Shown: in pieces, positions 34,680 through 46,780 of the stretch
How the letters are laid out: each line of letters begins with the position of its first letter
Numbering within the stretch: position 1 is the stretch's first letter
NCBI RefSeq assembly: GCF_030272615.1
Contig: NC_081413.1
Span: 443,691,038 to 443,755,037, forward strand
Reading direction: 5' to 3'
Origin: Cryptomeria japonica
Lineage: Eukaryota > Streptophyta > Pinopsida > Cupressales > Cupressaceae
Length of the DNA: 64,000 nt
Program-made: the position numbers and the translations under genes
The notes under the pieces: generated by a model
What the model was told of the DNA's origin: nothing
The model's database searches: none
What the model saw: the letters and a program-made list of their open reading frames with translations, nothing else

Positions 34680-37600
34680 GACAGAAAGACAACCAATACA
34701 AAGGACACTGAGACTTCCGAAGGAAAGATAGAAAGACATGCCTAGTAGCTGATGAGGAATCCAACGATGATAAATCTGATGGCACTGATACAGAGGAGGT
34801 TGTTTATGTGGCTATCAAAGATGGATCAGATGAAGAAAGGTATGAAGAAAAAGCCCTAATATCTCACATAAATAAAAATGATTCTTGGATCATAGATAGT
34901 GGATGCTCACATCACATGACAAGTGATAAACACAAGTTTGTTAAATTAGAAGACTATGATGGAGGATATGTAAGATTTGATAATGATGCACCATGTCTGG
35001 TGAAAGGTAAAGGATCTATAACACTTCTTGACAATGCTAAATGTGATGATGTATACTAGGTTGAAGGTTTGAAATACAATTTGTTGAGTGTATCACAACT
35101 AAACAATATAGGATATCGAATAGAATTCTAGAAGGGATATGTCAAAGTTCATGACAAACATGGAAAGTTGGCTGCTACTAGGACACAAACAAAAGGTAAT
35201 ACATTTCATCTTGACTCAACTCGGAACAATTGTCTGTATGCTAAACTAGAAGATACCTGGTTATGGCATAAAAGGTTTTCTTATGTAAATTTTGATAATC
35301 TGATCAAAATAAGTAAGAAGCACTGAGTAAGACGTCTACCGAGCCTAGAAAAACCTGAGAATACAATATGTCGAGGATGCCAGATGGGTAAGATGACAAA
35401 GTCAAGCTTTACAAGTAAGTCCTACACTTCTAAAGGAATTTTAGATCTAGTGCACACTGATCTTTGTGGTCCTATGAAAGTACAAAGTTACTATGGAGAT
35501 AAATACTTCATATTATTTGTTGATAATTACTCAAGAATGATGTCAGTTATGTTTTTAAAAGAAAAATCAGAAGCCTTTCAAATGTTAAAATGGTATAAGA
35601 CTAGAGTTGAAAAAGAAATAGGAAGACAGTTGAAATGCCTAAGATCTAATAGAAGAGGAGAATTCATTTCTGATGAATTTAACCAATTTTGCAATGATCA
35701 TGGTATAAAGAGACAAGTGTCTACACTAAGAACACCTCAACAAAAAGGGATAGCTGAAAGAAGAAACAAATCAATTGTAGATTGTGCCAGAACCCTGATG
35801 ATAGAAAAGAGGGTACCTCAAACATTTTGGAGAGAAGCAATCAACACTGCAGTTTACACCCTAAACTGAGTACAATTGAAGAAAGGAACTTTGAAGACAC
35901 CATATGAAATCTGGTATGATAAGAAACCTAATGTAAGTTATTTTAAAACATTGGGAAGTAGATGTTATGTTCACAAAGATGATAGAAATGGAAAGTTTGA
36001 TTAGAAAGCGAGGAAGGAACATTTCTTGGCTATTCTTCTAGAAGTAAAGTATTTAAATGTCTGATCAAATCATCTAACAAAATAGTGGCAAGTGCAAATG
36101 TGAAAATTGATGAATTTGCAGAAAGAAATGATGAAGAAAATTCCAAAGAACTAGAAAATTATGAAGAATTTGTTTATGTTCAACCAAGAAATCCTACCGA
36201 GAAAGTTGATGAAGAAAATGAAGAAAATACTCAGTTACCAAGTGATGAAGAAGATCAAACAGAGCATACCAAGCCTATATTAGCCAAGTATGTCAGAAGA
36301 AATCATGCATCAAGTCAGATTATAGGAGATAAGGATGATCCAATGATGACAAGGAACAAACTGAGACAAAACACATGTCTAATATCTGAATTTGAACCAA
36401 GGAGAGTAAAAGAGGCATTTAGTAATGAAGATTGGATAAATGCTATGACAGAAGAAATTGAACAAATCAAGAAGAATGAAACATGGACACTAGTCCCAAG
36501 ACCAATAGAGAAAAATGTAATTGGTACAAAGTGGATTTTTAGAAACAAGCTAAATGAAAAAGGAGAGGTCATTCAGAATAAAGCAAGACTATTTTGCAAA
36601 AGATATGCTCAAGAAGATGAAATTGACTATGGTGAGACTTTTGCACCTATGGCAAGACTTGAAGGAGTGAGAACATTGTTGGCATATGCTTCTTACAAAA
36701 TTTTCAAGGTATATCAATGGATGTTAAATCTACATTTTTGAATGGTATACTAGAAGAAGAAGTTTATATTGAACAGATTGAAGGGTTTATTGAAGACAAG
36801 AATAAAGATCAGGTATGTAAGCTGAACAAAGCATTATATGGTTTAAAGCAAGCACCTAGATCATGGTATGAAAGACTACACTCATATTTGATCAAGATTA
36901 GATTTATAAGGACAAGTGAAAACAACAACATGTATATGAAAAATGATGAAAACAATGGTATACTGCTTTCAGCCATATTTGTTGATGATATTTTTTTGTG
37001 TGGAAATGACTCCTTATGCAAGAGCTTTGGAAATGAAATGTGTAAATAATTTGAGATGTCATTAATCGATGAAATAAAGTATTTTATAGGTTTACAGATA
37101 CTACAAATGAAAAATGAGATTTTCATTACTCAATCCAAGTATATAAAGGAAATCTTGAAGAAATTTGGAATGGAGGATTCTAAACCTGTAAGTAATCCTA
37201 TGACTAGCAATTGTAAACTATCAAAGAGTGATGAATCTGCATCTATTGATAAGACACTTTACCGATCTATGATTGGAAAGTTGCAATATGTGGTTCACAG
37301 CAGGCCAGATATAGCACATGTAGTAGGTATAGTTGCAAGATTTTTTGCAGATCCCAAAGAAACTCATTTGACAGCAATCAAGAGAATTTTCAGATACCTA
37401 AGAGGCACTGAAGATTATGGCTTAGTATATCAAAAGAGAAATGTTTTTGAAGTCTATATTGATGTTGATTGGGTAGGAAACATTGATAACAAGAAAAGCA
37501 CAAGCGGTGGAGCTTTCTTTTTGGGAGATAGACTAGTAAGTTGGCTTAGCAAGAAACAAGGATGCATTTCACAATCAACAGCTGAAGCTGAATATGTCAC

Positions 37601-37925
37601 TGCAGCATTGAATTGTACCAATATAGCATGGATCAAACAACTGTTGGAAGGTATGAATGAGAGAGTTACCGAGCCAGTAACTATATTCTATGATAATACT
37701 AGTGCCATTAACATTTCAAAGAATCCAGTAATGCACTCTAAGACAAAGCATATCTCTATAAAGTATCATTATCTCAGAGAAGAAGTTCAAGAGAAGAAAG
37801 TTGTGCTGGAATATATCAGTTCAAAGGAAGAAATAGCAGCTATTTTCACAAAGCCATTGCCAAGGGACACTTTTGAGTATCTCAAAAGTCAGTTAGGGGT
37901 CCTACCCCTATCTAGTACTCACTGA
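34680..37925 (+). pseudogene. pol: RE3 pol, nearly full length with stops and frame shifts
   Basis: Protease has an intact IIDSGCSHHMT (about 34895). The gag-pre-integrase has WHKRFSYVNF, where the usual second His is Tyr. The integrase core (35384-35869) has HTDLCGPM, then LRSNRRGEF with the second catalytic Asp changed to Asn, and GIAERRNKS. Reverse transcriptase begins in 36085-36741. A one-base loss near 36716 shifts the frame to 36717-37049, which holds the catalytic box FVDDI. A TAA near 37047 precedes the last frame, 37056-37925. That frame carries the end of reverse transcriptase and RNase H (VDWVGNIDNKKSTSGGAFFL, AEAEYVTAALNC) and ends at a natural stop. Other stops are near 35057, 35129, 35324, 35867 and 36001. 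Confidence 0.9.
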
Positions 37926-38119
37926 CAAAGTTTGGTGAAAGAATCAATTCTATGAATCTAAAGGACAACTGTTTATGAGTTGATGCTTCTTTACACACTT
38001 TAGGAGGTTGCCTAAAGTTGTACAAGAAAAAGTGGTTTAAGACAAAGATGCTCTGACCATGAATGAGACTGGAAGGAAATTACTTCACAAAGAAAGAAAT
38101 CATGAATTAGTTTTTCTTT

Positions 38120-38318
38120 TTGGCATTGTTGTCAAAAGGGGAGAAGACTAATTTGTAAGGAACTAATAGAAGAAGTTGGGAGAAGACTAATGACTGGGGG
38201 AGAATTCTAGAAGATTTTAGAGAAGTTTAAACAACAATCTAAATCCGAATAAATTGAAATAAATCATGTTGGTATTGCCATTAAAGTTGGTTTTGCCATC
38301 AATGCCAAAGGGGGAGAT
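38120..38318 (+). other. RE3 double polypurine tract
   Basis: TTGGCATTGTTGTCAAAAGG plus purines lies near 38120-38146. The terminal tract CCAAAGGGGGAGAT (38305-38318) directly precedes the 3' LTR. The interval from the end of pol (37926) is non-coding. Confidence 0.8.
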
Positions 38319-39826
38319 TGTTAGCATTTTCACAAAGGGATATTGTTAGCATCTCAATAAGTTTTTTGGTATGAGGATATTGAGAAGGTTGTTGGAGATT
38401 GTTGATATAATTGAGAAAGGATGATTACTATCTTAATAATATTATTTTGTCATTGATGTCAAGCAATTGATTTTTTGATTCAGTATGATGTTGCCATATC
38501 TTAATGAGTATGTTTTGATAAGTATAAAGATGTCAGTAAGAGACACAAAATGAATGTGAAAATAAAAGGGGAATAATAAGTTATTCAATGGGAAACTATT
38601 ACCGAGTTAGACAGTGATGAGATTATGTTGTTTTGATTGTTTTGATATCCTATATGTGAGTATTCAAAGAATGAACAAGAAGGAGAAAAGATTTCAAGCT
38701 ATAGAATTAGTTAAGGCTTGATACTGTTCTATGTTACCGAGCAAGATGCTAGTCAGTAAACCCTAAGGTTATCACTGTCAGTTAAAGAAGACAAAATATC
38801 TACCGAGTGAAGTTTAGTATTTATCGAGTAACAACCGAGTAAAAACAAAATACAATGGATGGATAAATACATTATTAAATGTAGAATACTAATGAGGTGG
38901 AGTTGATCAGATGATTGGTATGTCATGCAAGAAGTTTGTTGAGGATCTACAACATCAAAAATACAAGAGATAGATCTATAGTGTAGATTAAACAGTCATA
39001 ACCTAGCACAAGTTCCAAGGTGAGGTAAAACATTTTCAGATCGAAGGATACAATGAACCTAGTCACGTTTGAAGATCTGATGGCTAAGATTGATCATGGG
39101 AAATGTGATCAAGGAGATTAAGCGGTTAATTATTGTTCATCAATAAGAAAATGTTGATGAACAATACATGCAGGCAAAATAGAAGAACAGTGACACTACA
39201 ATAGTGATCACCGAGCATAGAAGATTGAAGATCTGATTGAAGAACAGATTGAGAAGGCCAGCAAGAAGCAAGATAAGTCTTATGACAAGATTTTTTTGAG
39301 CACATAGAATCTTCTTTAGCCTTTCAAATGTGAAGTTGCAGATATATTTTATTACTGTTATTTATTTTGTAAGTGACAAGAAATCTCTTAACCGAGTGGA
39401 CTTAATAGTCTTATTTGTAAACCCTCTAGCAAGGTAAGATTCTAAATGAGTGTTTGAAATCCTTTGACAAGGTCACTTCCACCAAAGTGTGAGACTCTAA
39501 CAAGTCTGAGGGAAATCCCTTAACTGGGTCACATCTAGCAATTTGTTTTTGTAATCTGTACCTGGATTGGCTTTTAACCGAGCATACTCTAGAAGGGTAT
39601 ATTTCTTAGTGGGTCCAAAATCCCATAGTGGTTTTTCCCTATTTGGGTTTCCATGTTAAATTTTCTTTTAAATGTGTTATGATGTTTTAAGTGTATCTGT
39701 TTATGAGTATTGAATGATTTACAGTCATAATTGCATATCAGTAAATGCTACTGAGGTTGAATTTGGTGAATATATTGTATTGTGAGTTTTTTTTTTTATT
39801 CACCCCCCCTCTCATCTTAACTAACA
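38319..39826 (+). repeat. RE3 3' LTR, 1508 bp
   Basis: It matches 32175-33684 along its length with scattered substitutions. It ends CTTAACTAACA followed by the AGTAT duplication. Confidence 0.92.
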
Positions 39827-40600
39827 AGTATGTGTATACAAATGGGGTCTACACATGCAAAAAGGCCAAGCACCTAGAGCTCATTGCTCAAACACAGATA
39901 GGAGTCACACTGACTACAATTGTATGGTTAAATCCAATAAGAATGTACTGCTCAAAATAGCATCTTCATATGTTGGATTCAGTACCGGTGTAGTTCTGAT
40001 TGTCTTTACAAATACCTTGCTTCACCTTCAAATGATGTTTGCATGTATAGCTCTGCTTATTCTTGCATATACCTTCTTACAATTCCTTATCCCTATTGCA
40101 TATAGATCTTACAAATAAGATCTTACATATATACCATAACCTAAGACCAATTTTAGTAGGTTGGCTCTAAAAGATATTACAATAAAACAATTACAAGTAA
40201 ATCAATAACCGATGCAATATCCGATTCAACATGTCAACTTAATGCATTTACAATAACAACAAAATCATCTCAAAAGCATGTCGTGCTGATTTGGAATAGA
40301 TAAGCCTATCGGTGCATAGCCTGGACCTATTTATTGGTAACAACAAATATGCAAATGCGAATATACTAATGAACAAATCTCCAAGACAAAGTGTCCAAAC
40401 AATGTCTTCATCATAACCAAGAGTTTTCCATATCATTATAAGTGCCGGTGAACATTATATCCTATCGGTGTACTAGATAATGGTGTCTGTACATAAGTCA
40501 CTTGCTTGTTGGTGAACATTGTTGATCCTCCAAGGTGCCAGAGTTGATAAGTGTTGATAGGTGTTGCCATCAATGACAAAACCATACCAAAATACAAACA
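39827..40600 (-). repeat. RE2 5' LTR, distal segment
   Basis: It resumes the RE2 LTR exactly where 32174 left off (GTATGTGTATACAAATGGGG) and matches 26890-27663. It ends AATACAAACA, followed by the GATTG duplication and the start of the RE1 3' LTR. Confidence 0.92.
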
Positions 40601-40603
40601 GAT

Positions 40604-41824
40604 TGTTGGCCATTTGACTGAATTGATTATGTGTTGCATTGATGTTTTGTCATTGATGTCAACACTAGCTGTTTGGATGCTTTACCGACACACTTATGGT
40701 CCTAGTAGGTTAAGTGGTTTCAGGTTAATTTTGATCCTGTATGATCTGGTAGGCTTCGATACAGTCTGGTGATGGAATTTGCTTCGTCATGATACTTATA
40801 CTCATATTTGGTTAGTGTGTTTTCATTGGGTGATTGGATGCTATCCTTCTTGCTTAGAAGATTGGTTTCTGGTTCCCGTGAGGGTTTCACCAATAGAGCT
40901 TTTGAACGAGATCTTTGATAAATTGAATAAGTGGTGTTGGTGCAGCTTCTGATGGATTTTCAGGATGTTGTTGGTGATCGTGTTCAAGACTTGGCAGATG
41001 GAGATCATTTCTACTGTGTGTGGACCTATACTTGGTCCTAGTTGATCTAGGTTATGGACTGGATTTAATGTAACATGTGGATAGGACCTATTGATGTATT
41101 TCTGGGATATCTTATGTGTTGATATTACTTGTTTGGTCTAAGGTTGACATGGTTTGTAATTATGTAATTGGTTTATTGTTTGGTGTCTGACCTGATTGTT
41201 TATGGTCGAGGGTTTATATAAATAGATGTAAGATCTCATTGTCGATCATCATGGTTAATGTAATAGATCATGGTCAAGGAATGTAATGTTCAAATAATGT
41301 AATATCATTCAGGCAAAGGAGTTTGTCGATCATTGGAGATTGAATTAGGTTTATGTAAGAGGATTTAGTCCTCCAGTATTGAGCTTAACCAGAGTTGTAC
41401 TCAGGCATAGGAGATGCTATATTTTGTAGTTTGACGCTTCTCTGGATTGTGGTCTAGATTTATATTTAGTCAGTGAGGCACCTTTTGTGATGAGCAGTGC
41501 AGTCTAGGATATTAGCCTTCCTAGAAGTGCAGACTCCTTCATTGTAATTCACATACTTACTGCAGAAGTATTATTTAACTGTGGGTTATAGGATTCCCAC
41601 CATGGTTTTTCCCTTTACCAGGTTTTCCACATACAAATCTTGGTGTTATGTGGATGGATTTTATTCTATGATTATTGTTTATGCTTAATTGGATTAACTG
41701 TTATTCTGGTATTATTGTGTTGGGTTTCGGTATTTAAGTTTTAAATTGCTAATGCTTTCGGTAATCTGTGACAACTGATTTAGCCCCCCCTCAATTGTTT
41801 TCTAGTTATCTGAACTATCTAACA
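40604..41824 (+). repeat. RE1 3' LTR, 1221 bp
   Basis: It begins TGTTGGCCATTTGACTGAAT and ends CTATCTAACA, matching 20757-21976 throughout. The TATA-like TATATAAATAGATG near 41215 is conserved. Confidence 0.92.
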
Positions 41825-42199
41825 ATATATATATATATAAATAAATTCCCCATGGGATGAAAGAAACACATCCCATTAATTTATCTAAAATACTTTATAC
41901 AACTAAATATTTATATATATATTTAATTATGTACCCCATGGGTATGTAATTACACATACATACAAATCTTCCTGAAATGCCATTTCAAACGTATGCAACC
42001 CTTAACCCCTTTTATATATTATTATTTTCTTTTTAAGGTTCCTTCATTTTGAAAAGGCCCTTCTAATTTTCCCTAACATAAGTTAAGGCATCCACTTTTT
42101 GATTGCAGGGTTTTGAAATTAACATGGTCGCCATTTTATGCAGGCTCATGGGTGGGATGGACAACGAGTTCGTGTTGAGTTGCAGGGCTGAGCGAATGG

Positions 42200-42405
42200 T
42201 GAGGTGCCATCGTATGGGATGCGACCCACACAGTGTAGGTCGCATCCCATATAGTATGGATCCTGACACATATAGTATGGGTCACGGCCCACTATTGTGG
42301 GGTTTGCAGCCCACATAGTGTGGTTTGTGGCCCACACAATATGGATCGAGGCCCATATTGTGTAGGTCGCAGCCCACCCTAGGTGGGTCGTAACCCACTT
42401 TGCCG
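42200..42405 (+). repeat. Minisatellite of GGTCGCAGCCCACATAGTGT-type units in LTR B
   Basis: It is the counterpart of the array at 12775-12915 but longer, with about eight degenerate units containing CCCACA(T)AGTGTGGGTCGC. Frames on both strands here are repeat translations. Confidence 0.75.
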
Positions 42406-42462
42406 CTCAACCATTTATGCATTCAAACTTATTTTTTATGAAAGTTTCATTTTTTTTACATT

Positions 42463-42660
42463 ATATATTTATACATATATACATATATACATACATACAC
42501 ACACACACACATACATACATACACACACACACACACATATACATGAACACACACAGATATATATGTGTGTGTGTGTGGGTATCTATATATATGTTTGTTT
42601 GTGTGTGTGTGTTTATATATCTATATATATGTGTGTATATATGTATATATATACATATAA
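42463..42660. repeat. Mixed AT/AC/GT microsatellite block
   Basis: Runs of ATACAT, (CA)n, (GT)n and (AT)n form a partly self-complementary block. Two overlapping plus-strand frames of 82-95 codons are artefacts of the dinucleotides. Confidence 0.9.
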
Positions 42661-42883
42661 AATAACATGAATATATATATCAAAGGCATGTACAGGGTTG
42701 TTTTGAAAGCTTAGTTTTAAATATTTTTATATATGTTTAGATATGAAAAGTTAATATGAGATTTAAAATCCATCTGTTTCTTTTGATCTATATATATGTG
42801 ATGATAACAATATATATATTCTAATTTATTTATTTTTTATAAGATTAAATCAGCTTTCAAGTTTATTACTATGAAGCGATTTG

Positions 42884-42886
<3 letters not shown>

Positions 42887-42928
<42 letters not shown>
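42887..42928. repeat. (AT)n microsatellite
   Basis: Uninterrupted AT dinucleotide run of about 42 bp within LTR B. Confidence 0.9.
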
Positions 42929-42931
<3 letters not shown>

Positions 42932-45799
42932 TATAGTGAAATATTTATTCTATTCCGGTTTTATTCCCATATTAGTTAGTTGCAGGTTAATAAGCAGAAA
43001 TGTATCAATATATATATTTCCAAGTTAGGTGTTATTCTTTTTATATGATAATGAAATGGTAATATGGTGTTTAAATTTGAACTTTAGGAATATCTAATAA
43101 AAAATTTAAAAGATAAACAGAAGTCTAATAGATCTAGCACCATTTTTTTTTCCAAGTAATTTATTTTCCTATAGTATTACAAATGTAATTTGTAGGAAAT
43201 AAAATGAAACCTTTTTTTTATAAGAATGAAATGGTTAATAAATAAATTATCTATGAGTTTAAACATAATATAACTAATAGTAGTTTAGTCATAGCAAGTT
43301 TCCTTTTATTCAACAATAGCTTAAATCAACTTGCATTTATTTGAATAAGAGTTACAACTGAATACTACATATTTCTTGCATCCTTCCTTTTTGCTACTAA
43401 TTACATAAACTTAAAGAAATAAATACATTTCATTCTCATACATCCTATTTTTTTAAACTCAATAGTAGGAAGGTAAAATACATTTGTTTCTTTCCCTCTA
43501 CAATTATTTTTTCATAATTCACTAAACACTACAAAATGAGCTTAAAACTGAAATAATATTAAACTAACAACTAGAATCATTTCTCATTCAGTGACATAGA
43601 TAGCTTTCCTTCTTCTTTCTTCTATATCCAAAATGCAAACCTATGCCAAATGAAATAACTCCTTTGGTTGTGACCATGCAGGCTCACCTCCCAACATAGG
43701 CCTACAAGAGGCCACCCTCGATCTTGGGAGAACTAGGTGCCAAACAAGTTACAATAAAGCAACTCACACATTCAATTTTCAGAATACAAGAGAATACATT
43801 CAACACAAAATTCCCATCCCAAGCTTAACACATAGCCATAAAAATGACATTTTTAAAGTGAGGTGAAGGTGGACTAGACATGGGGAGATCTGCAAGTATA
43901 ATGCAATAACCCAAGGCCATCACAAGGCCAAAATCCCTTTCAAACTTGGTCTCTCATGACCACAAAATAAAACCCTTATGTCCCCCTAAAGATTTCAAGC
44001 TAAATCCTCCCTTATGACTCCCAATTTAAACAAATAAAATGCAGCAAGGATCCCAAATCCTTGTGTTCCCTCTCTTCCTTGAAGAGAGACTCTACACCCT
44101 ATGAATGTCAAACTCCCTTCACCCCAAGACTACTCTACCCTCCCAAGTGTGAGTTTGGTCTTGACTCCCATAAACAACATACATTTTTAAGAATTCTACA
44201 AAATGCAAAACTCAACCAATACTATAAATAAGACAACATTCAAGTTGCAAACACAATATTTTTACAACATGCAGATTTTAACAAAAAGAACCAAAATATG
44301 CATTTAAAACCTAAGGGTGACAATGCACCAACCTCAACTCCTGCAATGGAATGTGATGAGAGATTTGATGAAGAGCTTCCAATCCAAGCCAACAATATTT
44401 CCACCAACTACAAGCTTCCTTAGCTAAATTTTATTCTTCAAAATTCAATTCATTCAAAAAATTTTGATTTCCAAGATTGGAGAGTGGGTGATGAAAATTC
44501 TAAGTGAATTTTTCCTATAATTAGACTCCTCTCACACTTCCCAAATTCCTTGGAAAAGGATGATGAGAGCTCATACGTTGGTCTTCCCAACCCTCTTACA
44601 AGGTTTCTAAAAGAGGAAATTATAAAGGTATGTGTAAGGTGGAGAAGTGCATCCAACACATAAATAGAAAGTTGTCTTACCAACACTCAATCTTCTAAAA
44701 GATGATTTTCGTCCATCAAGAAAAGGTCACTTTTGAAGTGACTTGACTATCACATGTGAGTGGTTCTATGCCCAAAAAAGTCCCTTACCCATAGGTATAT
44801 CAAGTGGGCCTTCAGAGATGACATAACCTCAACTATAGGAGTTAGTTTGACCCCCAAAAACCCACATAAAGTTTAGCTATGGGTGAAACTCGATTTGACC
44901 ATTCTAAGCACTCCCTAACCAAGTTGTCTTTTGGGAAAACTAAATGAGGTTTGAAAATACATTGGTTCTCACTTTTTCCTCGCAAGGACATGTCACATGC
45001 CAACTCACATCACATTACAACTTTCAAGTGACACCATAAAATACAACACATCAAAATACATTGGACATGCCCTTTCAAGGTGATAAATTAAAATTAAACA
45101 AATTGAACACACACACATGCATTCACTTATACAAAAATAAACACATTACAAATGAGGCATTGTGTCTCCAAATAGACAAACCTTGGCTTCACAATCGCAC
45201 ATAGTTTTGTCTCTAGTTCTCCCATTTATTTCCATGGCCATGTCGATTAATATCCTACACATCTCAATTCACATATTAGTAGATCCAAAATAATATGCAT
45301 ATATACATGCAAGGAAATAAACATCAAACATATAGAATCAAAATATGCACTGCAAGGTAAGAAGATTCCATAACCTAGTTCAAATACTTATCCTGACAAT
45401 TCACATATGATCATATACTCATTGAAACACCAATGAAATCACCAAATAAGCATGCATCAAAAGATTAGAACATCATCAAGTATAAGTACTAAAATCATGC
45501 ATAATGTGGAATACATTATATCCACTAGTTTTATGAAGATCATATGTCAAATAGTCTCATGACCATAATGTATCAAGGTTCTATCTCGAAAGATAAGTCT
45601 ATAACAGAAATAAAAGACATTCTTATGATGGGTTAAGGGTAGGACCCCAAACCCTTAACAGATATATGAAGCATAGGCAAATTACATCTAATTATCCACA
45701 AGGATACCAACATTCACTAAATCACCTATCTAACATCGTCTACCATATCACATCAAAGAATCTAAACTTAGTGTTTCAACCATCTATGAGTGCTATTAA

Positions 45800-46153
45800 T
45801 GTTGGGAGTGGTTGTCATTGCACCAAAAGATTGACCTATTAATACCCAATACTACCACTAGACTTATAGAATCCATGGGAGGCGGTTAAGCTATGTTGCA
45901 AACATACCGCTTTTGCTACATAGAGACCAAGGGTGCACACCTTGCAAAAACCCCTCCTTAGCCCAAGAGGGGTTTGAACTCGTGACCCATATCTGATACC
46001 ATTTGTTGGGAGTGGTTCTCATTGCACCAAAATATCGACGTATCAATGCCCGATACAAACACTAGACTTATAGAATCTATGGGAGGCAATTAGGCTATGC
46101 CACAAACACGCTGCTTTTGCTACACATAGACCAAGGGTGCACACCTTGTAACA
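45800..46153 (-). mobile_element. 354-bp TRIM (terminal-repeat retrotransposon in miniature)
   Basis: Two direct terminal repeats of about 147-150 bp (45800-45946 and 46004-46153) begin TGTTGGGAGTGG and end in TTGCA or TAACA. The 57-bp interior reads on the minus strand with TGGTATCAGATATGGG, a primer-binding-site match, 2 bp from one repeat, and purine-rich AAGGAGGGG before the other. The target duplication ATTAA is at 45795-45799 and 46154-46158. LTR A shows the empty site near 16026 (GAGCTAATAATAAGG). It has no coding capacity and depends on enzymes of other LTR elements. The interior phrase GGGTCACGAGTTCAAACC resembles a pol III B box, but the paired terminal repeats make a TRIM the better call than a SINE. 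Confidence 0.85.
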
Positions 46154-46216
46154 ATTAATAAGGTCAACCATGGTCAAACTACATTAAACAGAGTTTGATC
46201 GGGGAGGGGTGCTACA

Positions 46217-46780
46217 ACTACTTATGACGCATATGCATTTTTAGATGTTTTCTTGACCCCTACCATGCAGTATTTGAATCAGACGCTTTTATCTATTTTT
46301 CAAAATACCAAATTGGTTGGATGTTATCATCCTAGCATCCTTGTGATTGGTTCTTAGGTCAAAAGTTTTCCTTCATCAAAATTCATGGGTTTATTGAAGA
46401 ACCTTTTCGTCTCCCTTAATATTTCACTAATCGTACTCTAGCTTTGGAGATGTTTAGACAACTTGTTCTTATTGAGCTCCGCATAGGATGTGGAAAACAT
46501 GAAACTGCCATTAACCATGATAACAAGATTTTAGGCCCTATAGTCCTAGCAAGGAGACTTCAGGAAGAGGGTGTGCTCACTTCAAAATTAGTTCAACAGA
46601 GTCTGGTAATTATTGATGTCAAGTGGAGTTATGACCGAGATGGCTATCTTTCCCAGAGGAAGTTACCCATAGTGCACATATCACATGGTCCCATATAGGA
46701 GACTTGGAAGAATCTATGAGAAGATGACCCTAATATATATGTGAATTTAGCCCTCATTCCTACTAATTTGTAGAGGAAAA
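46217..46780 (+). pseudogene. Fragment of an unrecognised protein gene between RE0 and RE4
   Basis: An 84-codon frame at 46444-46698 (RIGCGKHETAINHDNKILGP, VLARRLQEEGVLTSKLVQQS) has ordinary protein composition and may continue upstream with stops from about 46330. RE4 inserts right after it at 46781. I do not recognise it. The style resembles proteins carried by plant retroelements, but this is only an impression. Confidence 0.3.

Larger units (their letters stand above)
32175..39826 (+). mobile_element. RE3: Ty1-copia element inserted in the RE2 5' LTR
   Basis: RE3 has LTRs of 1510 bp (32175-33684) and 1508 bp (38319-39826). The primer-binding site, Gag, Pol and polypurine tract are in order. 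The 5-bp duplication AGTAT is at 32170-32174 and 39827-39831. The empty site is preserved in the RE2 3' LTR near 26890 as AATAGTATGTGTATAC. It is the innermost insertion of this stack, so the youngest of the three. It has several stops and two apparent frame shifts in pol, so it is not autonomous now. Confidence 0.95.
26609..40600 (-). mobile_element. RE2: minus-strand Ty1-copia element inserted in RE1, host of RE3
   Basis: The 3' LTR lies on the left (26609-27663) and the 5' LTR on the right (31886-32174 plus 39827-40600, split by RE3). The 5-bp duplication GATTG is at 26604-26608 and 40601-40605. The own length without RE3 is about 6.3 kb. The primer-binding site is perfect and Gag is one uninterrupted frame, so RE2 is younger-looking than RE1, but integrase, protease and RNase H are damaged. 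Confidence 0.92.
20757..41824 (+). mobile_element. RE1: Ty1-copia LTR retrotransposon, decayed, host of RE2 and RE3
   Basis: RE1 has direct LTRs at 20757-21976 and 40604-41824, a primer-binding site after the 5' LTR, Gag and Pol remnants at 22035-26234, and a polypurine tract just before 26607. The 3' LTR is separated from the body by the 14-kb insertion RE2. A flanking ATATA on each side fits a 5-bp target duplication, but the target is an (AT)n so this is weak. Without RE2 and RE3 the element would be about 7.1 kb. The order protease, integrase, reverse transcriptase, RNase H places it in Ty1-copia. It has many stops and cannot be autonomous. Confidence 0.9.
41825..46216 (-). mobile_element. 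RE0 right LTR (LTR B), distal segment
   Basis: From 41845 it matches LTR A (12420-16088) in the same order, with an expanded microsatellite block and one 354-bp TRIM insertion (45800-46153). The outer edge reads GGGTGCTACA (46211-46216), followed by ACTAC with no polypurine tract. On the minus strand the LTR would start TGTAGCACCCC, a common form for plant LTR elements. No coding potential. Confidence 0.55.

Noticed and set aside
42383-42670. Two plus-strand frames of 82-95 codons rich in His/Thr and Tyr/Ile
   Set aside because: They are encoded by AC/GT/AT dinucleotide runs.
45960-46003. Possible tRNA-derived SINE because of a B-box-like phrase
   Set aside because: Paired terminal repeats with TG...CA ends, a primer-binding site and a 5-bp duplication fit a TRIM better. 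No poly-A or tandem tail is present.
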